Counted from the first letter of the stretch, positions 33,000 to 45,065 are shown. The stretch: 64,000 bases of DNA from Sarcophilus harrisii (GCF_902635505.1 NC_045428.1:72923141-72987140); one strand, 5' to 3'. The notes: a model not told the origin generated them from the sequence alone. Translations and numbers: made by a program.

Positions 33000-33190
33000 C
33001 CTGCCTGTGTTCTTCTTTCTTACCTCTACCACTCAGAATCACTAGCTTTCTTCCTGAGATTTTCTGAGAATCTCCACCTTATATGCCACCTTATTGAAGA
33101 AACTGTTCCTAATCATGCTATTTTAGTACTTCTCTTAAAAGTATTTTGTATTTACTTCGCTATTCTAGGACATCTGCTTATTTAAAAAAT
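33000..33190 (+). repeat. L2 fragment
   Basis: Pyrimidine-rich L2 text ('CTGAGATTTTCTGAGAATCT', 'CTTATTGAAGAAACTGTTCC', 'TTTTGTATTTACTTCGC') in sense orientation, decayed. Confidence 0.5.
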
Positions 33191-33399
33191 GTTTAGTCTT
33201 TTTTAATTTTATAATTTTTTTCTAGTAAAGATAAACTGATTTCTTTAAAAATCTGTGGTTTGGAATATGGACAACTGGTGTGACATAAATGATGTTCTTT
33301 TGGTCTCACTCTTAGCTAGATGCTGTGAACTCAAAAACAAAACACAAAATAGTTTTTAGCCTCTACTAGAAGAAATACAAAATGTATGCAAAATGTACC

Positions 33400-34440
33400 C
33401 AAGTAGATTATGGTATAAGGGAGAGAGAGAATACTAATGACTGGAGTTTTCATGAAATAAATAGTACCTGAGTGGAGGCTTGAGAAGAGAAAAGGATTCT
33501 TCCAGATAGAATGAAAGATTGAGTGAGGGATTGCTTTTGTGAGTGCATAGAAGTAGGAGTAGGATAATTGAATTCAGGAATAACTTATGTAGATATAGAA
33601 TTCATCAATAGGAGTATTATGAAATCAGGTTGGAAAGTAGGTTGGAGTGAGACTGAAAGTCCCGAAATGTTAACAGGCTAACAGATTTGTATTTTATCTC
33701 AGAAATACTTTAATGAAAAATGTTTGGAAGATGTATGAGCAGGGAAGTGATATCATCAGAGCTGTGTCTTAGAAATAGTATTCTGGCAAGAAGACTGGAT
33801 TAGAGAAGGAAGACTGATTCAGGGGGCCCAATGGTGAAGTAGGGTAGTAATTCTGAGTAGTGGTCTTGAGAAGTTATCTGATGTAGTACAGAGGCCATGT
33901 CAATAGAAGACAGATATGAGAGACATTGTAAACGTAGAAATGGTGTGACTTGCAATTGCTTCTATCTGGGGAAAGAATGAAAAGTTAAAAGAATTATTCT
34001 AAGTCTATAGATAGGTGCCTGAAAATGGAGTTTGTTGGGGTTATTTGGCTTTATCTGACGCTTCATCACCCCATTTGGGGTTTTCTTATCAAAGATACTG
34101 GTGTAGTTTGTTACTCCCTTCTCTAGCTCATTTTACAGAGGAGGAAACTGAGGGAAGCAGGATTTAGTGTCTTGCCTTGTGTCATATGACTAAGTAAGTA
34201 AGTGTCTGAGGCTTTATTTGAAGTCATGAAGATGAGTATTTCTGATTCCAAGCCAAGTGTTATATGCACTTCACTACCTAGTTACCTGAGGATGGAGTTT
34301 ACCTCAAAAAAATAGAAGAGTTTGGCGAAAGGATTGCTTGGGGAGAGAAGCTACTTCTGTTTGAAAACTTTAAATTTGAGATTTTAATAGGACATCCTAG
34401 AAGAGATCTTCAAGAGGCAGCTCTTGATACAGTTCTACAG
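33400..34440 (+). repeat. ancient interspersed repeat split by a SINE
   Basis: Same family as 11300-11660. Left part to about 34018 has 'TGTTTGGAAGATGTATGAGC', 'GGGAAGTGATATCATCAGAG', 'AGAAATGGTGTGACTTGCAA'; the right part (34301-34440) has 'TTTAATAGGACATCCTAGAA'. The SINE at 34034-34284 sits inside with duplicated flanks. Confidence 0.6.
34034..34284 (+). repeat. tRNA-derived SINE with target-site duplication
   Basis: 'TAGCTCATTTTACAGAGGAG', 'GAAACTGAGGGAAGCAGG', 'TGTCATATGACTAAGTAAGT' and 'CACTTCACTACCTAGTTAC' identify a SINE. It is bracketed by CCTGAAAATGGAGTTT (34018-34033) and CCTGAGGATGGAGTTT (34285-34300), 14 of 16 identical, which fixes its borders. Confidence 0.85.
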
Positions 34441-34463
34441 TAGATTTCAGGACAAAGAATAGG

Positions 34464-34466
<3 letters not shown>

Positions 34467-34502
<36 letters not shown>
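34467..34502. repeat. (GT)n microsatellite
   Basis: About 17-18 uninterrupted TG units. Confidence 0.95.
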
Positions 34503-34505
<3 letters not shown>

Positions 34506-34555
34506 GATACTTATGATTTGAAAACAAAAAATGTATGATGATTCATTAAAAGGAG

Positions 34556-34810
34556 ACTGAGAATGAATGAAACATTTATTAAGCATCAATTATATTTTAG
34601 GCAGAGTGTTAAACTGTTTGCAAATTATATTTCATTTGATCCTCAGAACAATCTTGGAAGATAGGTACGATTATTATCCCCATTTTATAGTTGAAGAGAC
34701 TGAGGCAGAGAGAGATTAAGTAATTTGTTTAGGGTCTTACAGCTAATAAGTGTCTGAGACTACTGAGGGTTTCCTGATTTCCTGTCCAGTGTTCTATCTA
34801 CTGCTCCACC
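34556..34810 (+). repeat. CORE-SINE
   Basis: 'GAAACATTTATTAAGCATCA', 'TTTCATTTGATCCTCAGAAC', 'TTATTATCCCCATTTTATAG', 'GAGACTGAGGCAGAGAGAGA', 'GGTCTTACAGCTAATAAGTG', 'TGTTCTATCTACTGCTCCAC': nearly complete. Confidence 0.85.
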
Positions 34811-34889
34811 TCACAACATTAAGACAAGCAGGAATAGAATCTGGAAAGAATAGATGGAAACCATCTATATGTCTGGAGTCCTCTTTTCT

Positions 34890-35051
34890 GTTTTTTTTTA
34901 TTTTTTTATTTTTGAGGCAATTGGGGTTAAGTGACTTGCCCAAGGTCACACAGCTAGGACGTGTTAAGTGTCTGAGACCAGATTTGAACTGAGGTCCTCC
35001 TGACTCCAGGACTGATGCTTTATCCACTGTGCCATCTACCTGTTCCTAAGC
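34890..35051 (-). repeat. marsupial tRNA-derived SINE with target-site duplication
   Basis: Antisense copy from the T-rich tail through 'TTGAGGCAATTGGGGTTAAG', 'TGACTTGCCCAAGGTCACAC', 'TTTGAACTGAGGTCCTCCTG' to 'ATCCACTGTGCCATCTACCT'. CCTCTTTTCT repeats at 34880-34889 and 35052-35061. The SINE type is characteristic of marsupials and is the best single lineage clue in the window. Confidence 0.9.
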
Positions 35052-35339
35052 CCTCTTTTCTCTTTGTTGTTTCAATGATCTTATCACCTCTCAGGGGATC
35101 AAGTATGTTTTTATGCAAATGGTGTGTGTGTGTGTGTATTTATCTTAATTGGCTGGCTCTCTGGCTGTCTATATCCAGCCCTAGTCTCTCTTTTTAGCTC
35201 AAAAACCTCATCACTAACTGCATATTGGACATTTCAAACTAGATGTTACTGGCATTCCAATTTAACATGTCCAATACAGAACTCATCATTTCCTCTACTC
35301 GCTACCCTCAAATTTACTATTCTTCCTAACTTCTCTATT

Positions 35340-35419
35340 ATTGTTGAGTGTTTAAGGTCAACAAATATTTATTAAGTGCCAGTTATATTCCAGATCTTAT
35401 GCTAAGCTCTGGGGTTACC

Positions 35420-35450
<31 letters not shown>

Positions 35451-35500
35451 CCAAAAGAGTCCCTGCCTTCTAAGAGTTTATACTTTAATGGATTGCATGC
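35340..35500 (+). repeat. SINE with internal A-run
   Basis: 'CAACAAATATTTATTAAGTG', 'TGCTAAGCTCTGGGGTTACC', then A27 at 35420-35446, then 'GAGTCCCTGCCTTCTAAGAG'. The A-run has expanded inside the 'ggggataccaaaaagaggc' segment of the element. Confidence 0.75.
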
Positions 35501-35529
35501 AAAAAACAAAAAACAAAAAAACTGTGTAC

Positions 35530-35535
<6 letters not shown>

Positions 35536-35560
<25 letters not shown>

Positions 35561-35573
35561 TTGTGTATGTCTC

Positions 35574-35620
<47 letters not shown>
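35536..35620. repeat. (TG)n and (TA)n microsatellites
   Basis: TG repeat at 35536-35561, a second TG patch near 35574-35584, then (TA) about 18 units to 35620. The reverse-strand frames across this are artefacts. Confidence 0.95.
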
Positions 35621-35626
<6 letters not shown>

Positions 35627-35982
35627 TGAAATGAATTGAAAGGTTTGTGGACAGGGTTTTGTGATAAAAGAGAAAGTATATTGTTCCATGGTACCAAGTT
35701 CTTTTCTGGTTTGAGGGAAAGAAATTATTTAGCATATTTTTCAAAAATGTTAAATCATGTAATGATTATAAAATAAAAACAATTTGAGTAAGTAGAAAAA
35801 TGAATGCAAAAGTATTGAAGTCAAATCAATCATGTAGTCATTACCTCTGCGTCCAAAATTTCCAAGTGTGATTCATGGCAGACTTATACTAAGAGTCAGC
35901 ATCTTTTGAGGCAAGATAAAACTTGAGTGCCTCATTCCCCCTTTATTGCTACCCTGTTATAGTTACTGAATGAAAAATAGTC

Positions 35983-36541
35983 CCTGAAATTGCGTGGATG
36001 CCCATCATTTGGAGAATGGCTGAATAAATTATGGTATGTGAATGTTATGGAATGCCATTGTTCTATAAGAAATGATCAGGAGGATGATTGGAGAGACTCA
36101 CATGAACTGATGCTGAGTGAAATGAGCAGAACCAGGAGATCATTGTACACCGCAACAAGAAGATTATACGATGATCAATTCTGATGAATGTGGCTCTTTT
36201 CAACAATATGATTCAGGTCTGTTCCAATGATATGGTGATGATGGGAGCCATCTACACCAAAAGGACTGTGGGAACTGAGAATGGATTACAGTATAGCATT
36301 TTCACTCCTTTTATTGTGGATTTCTTGAATTTTATTTTCTTTTTCATTTTTTTTTTTTACTTTTTGATCAGATTTTTCTTGTGCTGCAAGATAATTGTAT
36401 AAATATATTTTCCTATATTGGGATTGGGTTTAACATATATTGGATTACATGCCATGTGAGGGAAAGGGAGAGGAAATTGGAACAACGTTTTTCAAGGGTC
36501 GTCGTTGAAAAAATTAGGCTTGCATATGTTTTGAAAATAAA
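35983..36541 (+). mobile_element. 5'-truncated L1 with target-site duplication
   Basis: Sense L1 3' end. The frame at 35990-36184 reads GCPSFGEWLNKLWYVNVMEC and ELMLSEMSRTRRSLY, the C-terminus of ORF2, then a 3' UTR ending in TTGAAAATAAAAAA. AAAAATAGTC flanks at 35973-35982 and 36542-36551; the right copy overlaps the A-tail. Confidence 0.88.
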
Positions 36542-36551
36542 AAAAATAGTC

Positions 36552-38725
36552 TATGAAGGCAGCATCATTCAGACAATCATCAGAAATCATTTATTAAATA
36601 TCAGGCACTGGCTTAAGGGCTAAGCATTAAACTAGTCCTCATACCTTTTTGTAATGATCATTAGCTCGCCAGGATCCCCTTATCTTGGTTTGATGCTACT
36701 TATATCTGTCATCTTAGATCTGTGTCCAACAACTGCAATCATTTCTAGGCAATAAAGAGGTAGACTCCTTCCCTTCTTTGTTTTGCAGGCCAGATTGGTA
36801 TACAAAATCAAAAAATATTGTCAACAATAGGGTACAAGCAGTGGTTTCTTGGATATAGACTTCTACAACCCACTAGATGACAGGATGCCAAGAAACCAAA
36901 TATTCCAAATGAGCATTCACTAATCACTGCTTGACTGGACATGGTTCTTAGTAACAATTTTTAGCTTTTTGGAAATGATCTTTGAGCTTCAAGTCATGTT
37001 ATATGGACCATAAAGGGAATACTGTGTTGGGTATTGAATTTCTTGGCAAGGATGAAGTGTGTTTCTGTAGCTGGTAAATTATACTCATAACGATCTAGAC
37101 TATGCTATACAGTTAGAATGAACTTCAAAAAAAGAGAGGTTATTGACTGATGATGTCAGAAGGATTTGAAAATGGTAGTGAGGAGGTAAATATTTCTGCT
37201 GCTCTAGGTTTGGGGTGTGTTTGCTCAGTGTTTGGGGAGATATAGGAAGTAAATAGCACTGAAGAGGGTGGACAAGAATGTAATGTCTTCTAGAGTAACT
37301 GGATTTCTGTTTATGAATGCAAGAAAAAAGACAAAGTATAGATTGACATTCTGAATGAAGGGGAGTTTATTAACCATAGAGTAGATTCATAATATGATGG
37401 AAGAAAAGGAGAGGAAGAAAGAGAATTGAGAGGAGTAGCATTGAGCTGAATGGGGATGAAAGGACAAGGAAAAGTAAGTGGAAAGAGATCTTTGCATTGG
37501 GAGACAGCGCATTTCAGTCACAGATATTAGTGGAACAGGAGGTTCACATTTACAAATAATAGGAGTGGTTAAAAAGAGGCAATGTGATATGGGGAGCCAT
37601 TCTTGGAGTAGAAAGATCTGTGTTCAAGTGCAGTTTCTTATATATACTGGTTTTTATGACTTTGACCAGTCATTTAACATCTGTTCCTCAGCCAATTTTC
37701 TAAGAATGTAACTTACAGAGATGTTGACCATCTACTTTGATGGAAGGATTTTCTGTGCCAGGATTGCCTAGCAAGAATGAAATCACACATATGAATCCCT
37801 CTCAAAAGCAAAATTTTAAAAAAGGACTAGGAAGGTATCGGTTGATTTAGGGGTACTACCATCAGTAGTGTAGAGATGATGAAATGGTGATGGTTACATT
37901 GGTGGAGTTGTTCTAGGGATGGATCCATCTAGTGAGTAGTTCATCTAAGTAAACATGCAAATCTGGTATTTGTGGATTAAATTAAATTTATATGTTATCC
38001 TGTTTCTAGATTCATCTCAAGAGTGGTGGATGACATGCTCTTAGAATATCCCACATATGGAGAAAGCACTAGGTCTGGTCCCAAACTGAGGTTCTTCTCC
38101 TTTGGGAATTCTCCATGGGGCCAAGGAACCAGTTGGGGTATCAGAGCATTTGAACAAGTCATCTTCATCTTAATAAAACTAAGGAAGAAAATCAGCCTCC
38201 AGGCATACTGTGACTAGAAATGTTTCAATGTCCATCTATATGCTTTAATAATGACAAAAGGAATAACTGGAAGTAGCAGAATCAACTATAGCAAAGTCAC
38301 CAGCTATAATAATCCATCTTAATAACAGTATTTTTAGTAACTCCGGGGACTGGTTTTGTTTTTGACACAGTATAATAATTGATATTCCTAACAATGACAT
38401 CAAGCAAAGTTTAAATTTTGTTTAGTATACTGTGTTTAAGATGGTAGATAAAATGTAGAAATGTTTTATCAATTTACATAAAAATGGTTAACTATAAAAC
38501 AGATTGGTTGCTTAAAGGGTAAGCTTCTAATATTTGGAAAATTAATGTATATGGAGCACCTTATCTCACTCATGCACAGTAAATGCTGTTTGATAATGTG
38601 AACTTCAAAATTTTTTCCTAAACCAATAGATCACTTTTAGTGTCTTAATTATTTTCATTTTACTTAGTTTTCTAGCATTTCTTCTTACTTGCAAATGGAT
38701 ATGAATGTTTTTTAGATTAGGATGC
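36552..38725. other. unassigned intron sequence
   Basis: KANSL1L intron 1. A SINE-body scrap lies at about 37585-37730 ('TTTTATGACTTTGACCAGTC', 'ATTTAACATCTGTTCC'). The rest (36640-37580, 37740-38720) shows no family that I know. Small frames, such as 37478-37711 and 38023-38217, have no recognisable domains. Confidence 0.45.
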
Positions 38726-38729
38726 CAGG

Positions 38730-38945
38730 TAAAGTAGATTGAATGCTAAACCTGGAGTCAGGAAGACCTGATTTCAAATCCTGTCTTAGATACCAACTAG
38801 CTGTGTGATTTGTGCAAATCATTTAATCTTGTTCAGTCTCAATTTCCTTATCAGCAAAATGGGGATAAAAATAGTACCTCTTTTGCTAATTTGTTATGAG
38901 GACCAATGTGATAACATATATAGAGTGGTTTGAAAAGACAAAGCT
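38730..38945 (+). repeat. tRNA-derived SINE
   Basis: 'ACCTGGAGTCAGGAAGACCT', 'GATTTCAAATCCTGTCTTAG', 'CTAGCTGTGTGATTTGTGCA', 'CTCAATTTCCTTATCAGCAA', 'ATGGGGATAAAAATAGTACC' in sense order; almost complete. Confidence 0.85.
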
Positions 38946-40120
38946 GTTTGATATTTATATAATGTTAGATATTATTTTGTAAATGTTAGGTATTATTAAA
39001 TAGAACTGTTTTGAATGCTTCTTCTTTTCAAAATCTATCATTAATTCTTCTTATCTCTTTGTTCTGACATTGGCTGTGTGCCTAATCCTACACTTTTCTC
39101 TCCTAATTCCCAGGTATTATTAGACGTATTTGTGAGACCTACATGTAATATTTTTAGATGGTATACTCTACATATTCTGGCATATAAAATTAATTTGAGA
39201 TTGACGTTATGACTGAGTTAACTTTGTAATGTTTTTTTTAAAATGTAAATTTGCTGTATCTAGATTTACATACCATCATTAACAATCAAGTAGATAACTC
39301 TTCTTCAGTTATGTTTTTGAGTCATGCACTGATAACTAAAAATTAATGAGCTCTATTTGAAGTATAATTTGTTTGATGTATGTGACCACCCAAGTTCTTT
39401 TTATCCTTAATTGAATTCCTTTAGTTTCAAAGAGAATTCCTTTTTAGGTATTTTTTTAAAAGTAGAACTTCTTAGTTATAAAATATCTCACTAATAAATT
39501 CTTACTTATAAACTTTTAAGGAATTGAACTAACCACTTCCAGTACATGGCCAATTACTATAGCAAACTGCTGTAAGTTGAAACTTTCCAAATTGTTCTAT
39601 AAAGGAATCTGGAAAACATGACACCGTAGAACTATGTTTACGTGTTCCTCCTAAGCAACCATAGATATCAGTAATCTGCATGAATGCTTTCCTTTTTTAT
39701 TTTATTAGCCTGTGAATTAATTCTTATGTTCTACCTTTTTTGTTGTTGTTGAAGGAAAATTGTCAAAGAGAAATATGATTAATATATTTATACATATATG
39801 TACATACATATATTAATTCTCCTTACTGTAGGATCCTTGAATTTCTAAAAATTCAGGAGAATGACTTGGTTTTCTTTTTGCTAGTTTTTTCTATTATTCA
39901 AAATTACTCATCATACATGTTAGTAGTCTGAAATGGTCAATTCAAATTATAATTTTCTTGAGTTTTAAATATTTAAGGAGTAAATTTGATTTATTACTTT
40001 TCAGATTGAAAATTAAATTTTAAAAAAACCTTTCAGTAGACAATATAAACATCACAAATTTTTTGGACTTTAGAATAAGGTAAGCAAGATTTTGAAATTT
40101 GCTTTTAATGTGAATTTTCC
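38946..40120. other. unassigned intron sequence
   Basis: AT-rich single-copy-looking DNA, no gene or repeat recognised. Confidence 0.45.
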
Positions 40121-40137
40121 CAGGAGTAAATCTTAGT

Positions 40138-40283
40138 TTTAGCTGGTATTTTATTTTATTTTTTTGGTGAGGCAATTGGGTTTCACACAGCTGGTAAGTG
40201 TTAAATGTCTGAGGATGGATTTGAATTCAGGTTCTCCTGACTTCAGGGCCTGCTCTCTCCTCTGTGCTATTTAGCTGCCTTAA
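40138..40283 (-). repeat. marsupial tRNA-derived SINE with target-site duplication
   Basis: Antisense: T-rich tail, 'GGTGAGGCAATTGGGTTTCA', 'CACAGCTGGTAAGTGTTAAA', 'TTTGAATTCAGGTTCTCCTG', 'TCTGTGCTATTTAGCTGCC'. Perfect 14-bp duplication GAGTAAATCTTAGT at 40124-40137 and 40284-40297. Confidence 0.92.
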
Positions 40284-40297
40284 GAGTAAATCTTAGT

Positions 40298-40985
40298 ATA
40301 GATTTAAGATTATTAAACTAAGGGAAGATCTTCTAGCATGTTATGCTTCCAATATTAAAAAAAATTGCCAGAAGTTTATTATGAAGATACTTTGATTCAT
40401 AAATATTTTGTTACCAAGTATCAAACACAACTCAATAAAAATTAATTTTGTGTTTTTTCCAATTGTAAGCAATCTGTGGAATATACATTTTTGCTAAATA
40501 TTCCATGTTGACAGATTGTTGAATTCCATTTAATACCAAATCCTCAAAGATTTATAACTTAAAATTTTCTTAAAATTATAAATCTTGTGAAAATTATAGG
40601 TAAAGCCACTAAGAGAAACATTTTGGAAGCAACAGGAAAAAAGTTTATTTAAAGGTTCACAACATTTCTGCAAATAAATCATTTTCTTTTTAGCTCAGAA
40701 GAAATGTTCTCTGGATGAAAGCGCAAGTTAACAATAATAAAAGTTATGGCTCTGGCAATGATTTGAGCATTTTAATTCTTTATTAAATAAATTTGATTTG
40801 ATTTATAATAACAGTAAACTTCAGAGTGACAGCTTTGAGTCACTGTCAGACTTTTGTGAAGTATACAATCTCACCAGTTTTATCATTTCTCAGATATTTG
40901 GACACCTCTTTTCTTTTTTGAGGGAAGGGTATTAAGACTTGCAAGAAAAAAATGTATACATAAAGTTAATTGTGGATTGCCAGCT
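40298..40985. other. unassigned intron sequence
   Basis: AT-rich, no feature recognised. Confidence 0.4.
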
Positions 40986-40989
40986 TGAA

Positions 40990-41138
40990 GATTTTTTTTT
41001 TTTCCTGAGGCAATTGGGGTTGTGACTTGACCGGGTCACACAGCTAGGAAATGTTACACAGCTGAGGTCAGATTTGAACTGAGGTACTCTTGACTTGAGG
41101 GCTGATGCTCTATCCACTGTGCCATCTAGCTGCCCCAA
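40990..41138 (-). repeat. marsupial tRNA-derived SINE
   Basis: Antisense copy: T12 tail, 'CTGAGGCAATTGGGGTTGTG', 'CCGGGTCACACAGCTAGGAA', 'AGATTTGAACTGAGGTACTC', 'TATCCACTGTGCCATCTAGC'. No clear flanking duplication. Confidence 0.9.
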
Positions 41139-41795
41139 TTTTTGTATTTTTTTCAAGGTTGATGACTATTGCTACCTAGAAAGCCAGAAACCTTTTTGTC
41201 TTTGCCATATGCAAAAGACTTTAATTTTAGTTTTAAATCAAATGTAATTGTGGAATTCTGTAGTTAAAAGTAGTTATATAAAGATAATTATCTGTATACT
41301 GACTATTCTTTATCATATACAGATGACACAGAATGGATGGTATTTTGATTGTCTATTATTGTCCATTCTTTTTCACTTTGAAAGAATATTATGGAGTTTG
41401 CATCATTAAGTTTGGATATTTTGTAGATTTGTAGCTTTAGCAACCCATAGTTTCATAAGTTGCTGGAGCCAAAATACCATATGGTAGCCTATTCTTTGAA
41501 AAGCTTTTATGCTCTTAGGTAGGCCGATTCTTAGATGATATAGTCCATCTCTAGGCCCATATCTAAAGCACTTTCCAGTTTGGCAGTATCTACTAGAATC
41601 TGAATTCTATTGACATAGCCGTTGGAAACTCTATTATCCCCATACCATAATGAAGCATCAGAGGAGAAACTAGAATTTTTTTTTTTAGTGAAGGGAGTAA
41701 CTACATTGGTGAAACCACAGATTCCTTTTGCATATTGAAGAAGTAAATTGTAGTTTGGCATTCCAGTTAACAATTAGTATATGAAGAATTTATTT
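41139..41795. other. unassigned intron sequence
   Basis: A minus-strand frame of 80 residues at 41531-41773 shows no domain that I know. No repeat identified. Confidence 0.4.
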
Positions 41796-41799
41796 TTCA

Positions 41800-42690
41800 G
41801 TGTGTCTTCCTTAATTATTTCCTCTCTTCCAGTCTTGTAACTCCATCTCCTTGTTCTACAGTTTTACCTAGATATTCTATAGGCAGTTCACATATAAACC
41901 ATCTAAAACATATTTCATATTTTCCCCTAAATCTACCTTTCCTTCTACATTCTTTTTTTTCCCCCCTGTAGACGATATCACCATTCTTCTAGTAACTCAG
42001 AATTGTAATGTAGAAGTTATTCTCAATTCCTGGCTTATCTCCCTATATCTTATCAGTTGTCAAATTTTGTTGATTCTACCTCTGCAACATTTCTCTCTTT
42101 ACTTCAGCCCTTCATTATCTCTTCCTATTACTATTGTAGTAATCTACTAATTTTCCAATTAGAATCCAATCCTTCCTTCCTTCACATAGCTGTCAAATTA
42201 ATATTTCTAAATCACAGTTCTGACCACATCATTTCCCTCAACAAGAAGCTTCAGTGGTATCTTGTTGCTTAAAGGATAAAATGCAAATTTTTCTTTTTGG
42301 TATTTAAAAGTCTTGTTGCACTCTAGACTCTTCCTAGACTAACTGCATATTCTTTCCTAATATATATTCTTTCTTCTCACTGATCTAGCTTATTCCCAGT
42401 ATGTGATATTGTGGTACCTTTCCCTCATGTCTAAAATGCTTTCCTTCTTTACCTTGGCTATTGGAATCCTGTCCTCTTTTCAAGATCCAGTCTCTTACAA
42501 GAGGAGGTCTTTCATGTTGCTCCCAGTTTTTAGTTCCTTCCTCTTCCTATTACTTTGTGTTTATTTGCATTTACTTATTTGTGTTCGTGTAGTATGTTAG
42601 TCTTTAAAATGGGTTTTAATTTAAAAATTTCTATCCTCCAGCATATAGACTATGCCTGACATAGTGTAGATAATTGATAAAATGCTTGTT
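41800..42690 (+). repeat. L2 LINE 3' region
   Basis: Long sense L2 segment: 'TTCTGACCACATCATTTCCC', 'AAGCTTCAGTGGTATCTTGT', 'AGGATAAAATGCAAATTTTT', 'TAAAATGCTTTCCTTCTTTA', 'AGTCTCTTACAAGAGGAGGT' match the L2 text (ctgaccatgtcactccc... cttcagtggctccc... gataaagtcca). Among the longest L2 remnants here. Confidence 0.75.
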
Positions 42691-42918
42691 AAATTTAATT
42701 ATGTATCAACTACTGAAGCCCACTCTTATTAAACTAAGCTTCTTGAGGGAGAAAGAATTATGATTTTTTTTTCCTGTGCTGTGATCCAGTATGCATGTCC
42801 AGTCAATGTAAATATTTATCAAAGAAGATAATTATTGGAATAGCAGAGCGCAGGAATGCAGAGAAACATGGGAGGGAGATTCTGTTGGATATAGTTTGAT
42901 ATCAAAGAATTGCTTTTT

Positions 42919-43670
42919 TATTTTTTAACAGCTTTTTATTTTCAAAATATATGCATAAATAGTTTTCAACATTCACTTGTAAAACCTTATGTTCCAAAAT
43001 TTTTTTCCCTCCCTTCTCTCCTAGATGGCAAATAATCTAATATATATTAAACAGGTGCAATTCTTTAGCACATGTTTCCACAATTAGCTTACTGTGCAAG
43101 AAAAATTAGATCAAAAAGGAAAAAAAAATGAGATAACAAAAAGCAAGCAAACAACAAAAACAGTGAAAATACTGTGTTGTGATCCACACTCAGTCCCCAC
43201 AGTCTTTTCTCTGGATGTAGATGGCTCTCTCCATCACATGTCCATTGGAACTGGCCTGAATCACTTCTCTATTGAAAAGAACTACATCTGTCAAAATTGA
43301 TCATCATATAATCTTGCTGTTGCTGTGTATGATGTTCTTTTGGTTCTCATTTAGCATCAAGTCACGTAAGTCTCTCTAGGCCTTTCCGAAATCATCCTGC
43401 TGGTCGTTTCTTACAGAACAATAATATTCCATAACATTTATATACCATAACTTATTCAGCCATTCTCCAACTGATGGGCATCCACTCAGTTTCCAGTTTC
43501 TTGCTACAACAAAAAGGGCTCCTACAAATATTTTTCATGTGCCGGTCCTTTTCCCTTTTTTATTATCTCTTTGGGATGCAGGCTTAGCAGAGAGACTGCT
43601 GGATCAAAGGGTTTGCACAGTTTGATAGCCTTTTGTGCATAGCTCCATGTTCTCCAGAATAGTTGGATCA
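42919..43670 (-). mobile_element. 5'-truncated L1 with target-site duplication
   Basis: Antisense L1 3' end, same 3'-UTR group as the L1 at 20327. 'ATAACATTTATATACCATAA', 'CTGATGGGCATCCACTCAGT' belong to ORF2. AAAGAATTGCTTTTT (42904-42918) and AAAGAACTGCTTTTT (43671-43685) are 14 of 15 identical. Confidence 0.88.
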
Positions 43671-43685
43671 AAAGAACTGCTTTTT

Positions 43686-44425
43686 AAAAAATTATTATCA
43701 TTTGAACACCAATAATCAAGAATTAAATGTATAGAAAAGATTAATCTTTTTTTTTTGAGAAAACTCTTTGTATTCTTCATTGTGTTATGTAAATTGAGTA
43801 TTCTTGGTGCCCCCTATAATATCCCTTTATGAATTGAATTACACTGGTCATTTAAGACCATTTCATGCTAAATAACATAGATTTAATATAATAATACTCA
43901 ATAGATATAGTTCATTGGTCATGATTTAATCTTTTCCCCTTTAAAAGGAAGTGTAGGAACCTTATTATGCCTTTTATGGTCATAATAATGATGCCACTTA
44001 TTCTAGATGTAGAATACATAGGGGATTAGACTGATTCTCTTATGTTACTTACCTAGACCTTTTTTGGTCATTCTTAACTTGACAAATAAACATGCACATT
44101 CTCATCTACCAAAAAACACAGAAAAATCAAATTTTAGATGAAACCATATATTTTCAGTTGATGAGCAGCCTCTTTCCAGATCTTTGATATAACAACAAAA
44201 AAAGAATTGCTATAAATATTTTGTGCATATGGGCCATTTCTCTCTTGGTGATATCTTTTGCTTGTTTGTTATGCTTTAATATTAATATTTATTGTGTTCC
44301 TGCATGTAGCCAAGAAACTATATAGATTTTTGCATCTTCAAAATGCCAGTGCCTAGCAGTTCCCCCTAAACTACAGTATAATAGCTCATACCATAATGAT
44401 ACATTGTTCTGTTAAAATATGAGCA
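43686..44425. other. unassigned intron sequence with L1 scrap
   Basis: Mostly unrecognised. 44150-44265 ('GAATTGCTATAAATATTTTG', 'TGCATATGGGCCATTTCTCT') is a short antisense scrap of old L1 ORF2 end. Confidence 0.5.
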
Positions 44426-44429
44426 TAGG

Positions 44430-44600
44430 TCCATCGTATGGAAGCAGTGTGGATTAGTGTAGAGCATTCGCTAAACTAGGAGTTAGGTAACCCAAATCCT
44501 TAGTCTTGAGTCTGCCACTAACCCAATTAGCTTTTCAGTTTCTTCATCTATAAACAAGTGTTAAGTTAGGTAATTATGTAGGCCCCATCCAGATTGAATA
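44430..44600 (+). repeat. MIR/tRNA-type SINE
   Basis: 'TGTGGATTAGTGTAGAGCAT', 'CTAAACTAGGAGTTAGGTAA', 'TAGCTTTTCAGTTTCTTCAT' and 'TAGGCCCCATCCAGATTG' resemble 'cagtgtggcatagtgg... ctggacttggagtcagg... cagtttcctcatctgtaaa'. Confidence 0.55.
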
Positions 44601-44814
44601 TTTTATGCTTTTAAGTAACTTTCTGAGAAGCAAAATGTACTTAGAGGAGGATCACATGAGTAATAAAGAGCCTCTAGTTTTTGTTACATCAAGCAAGATT
44701 AGTTTAAAGGAGCTTGGAATTTTAAAGAGATATTAAGGAAAGACTTAAGAGGAAAATGTAACAATTCCCATCAAGTCATTGATGGGTATCACGTGGATGA
44801 ATTGTTTTTCTTGG

Positions 44815-45065
44815 ACATGGAAAACACTACAAACAAGTAGAATTTGCAGAAAGGCAAATTTAAGCTTGATAATAAGGTAAAATTTCTAACAACAGGAGCC
44901 ATTTGAAAGTGAAATAAGCTAGACATCTCAGTAGTTAATTAGTTAGTAGTTTCCATTCCAGTGAAAATATCAAGCAAAGGCTAGATGACCATTTGTTGGT
45001 TATGTGACAGAGGAAATTCTTATTCAGGTATGGTTTAGAATGGGAGAGTTTATATTAAAGGTTAA
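44815..45065 (+). repeat. L3/CR1 LINE 3' end fragment
   Basis: 'GGCAAATTTAAGCTTGATAA', 'TAAAATTTCTAACAACAGGA', 'AGCAAAGGCTAGATGACCAT', 'TTATTCAGGTATGGTTTAGA' match the L3 3' part (atttaggcttgatgtaagg... caagcagaggctggatgacca... gctcaggtatgggttggac). Confidence 0.8.

Noticed and set aside
35402-35744. Minus-strand frames with Ile-Tyr and Thr-His repeats.
   Set aside because: Translation of TA and TG microsatellites. The same applies at 49169-49602, 58407-58595 and 63117-63461.
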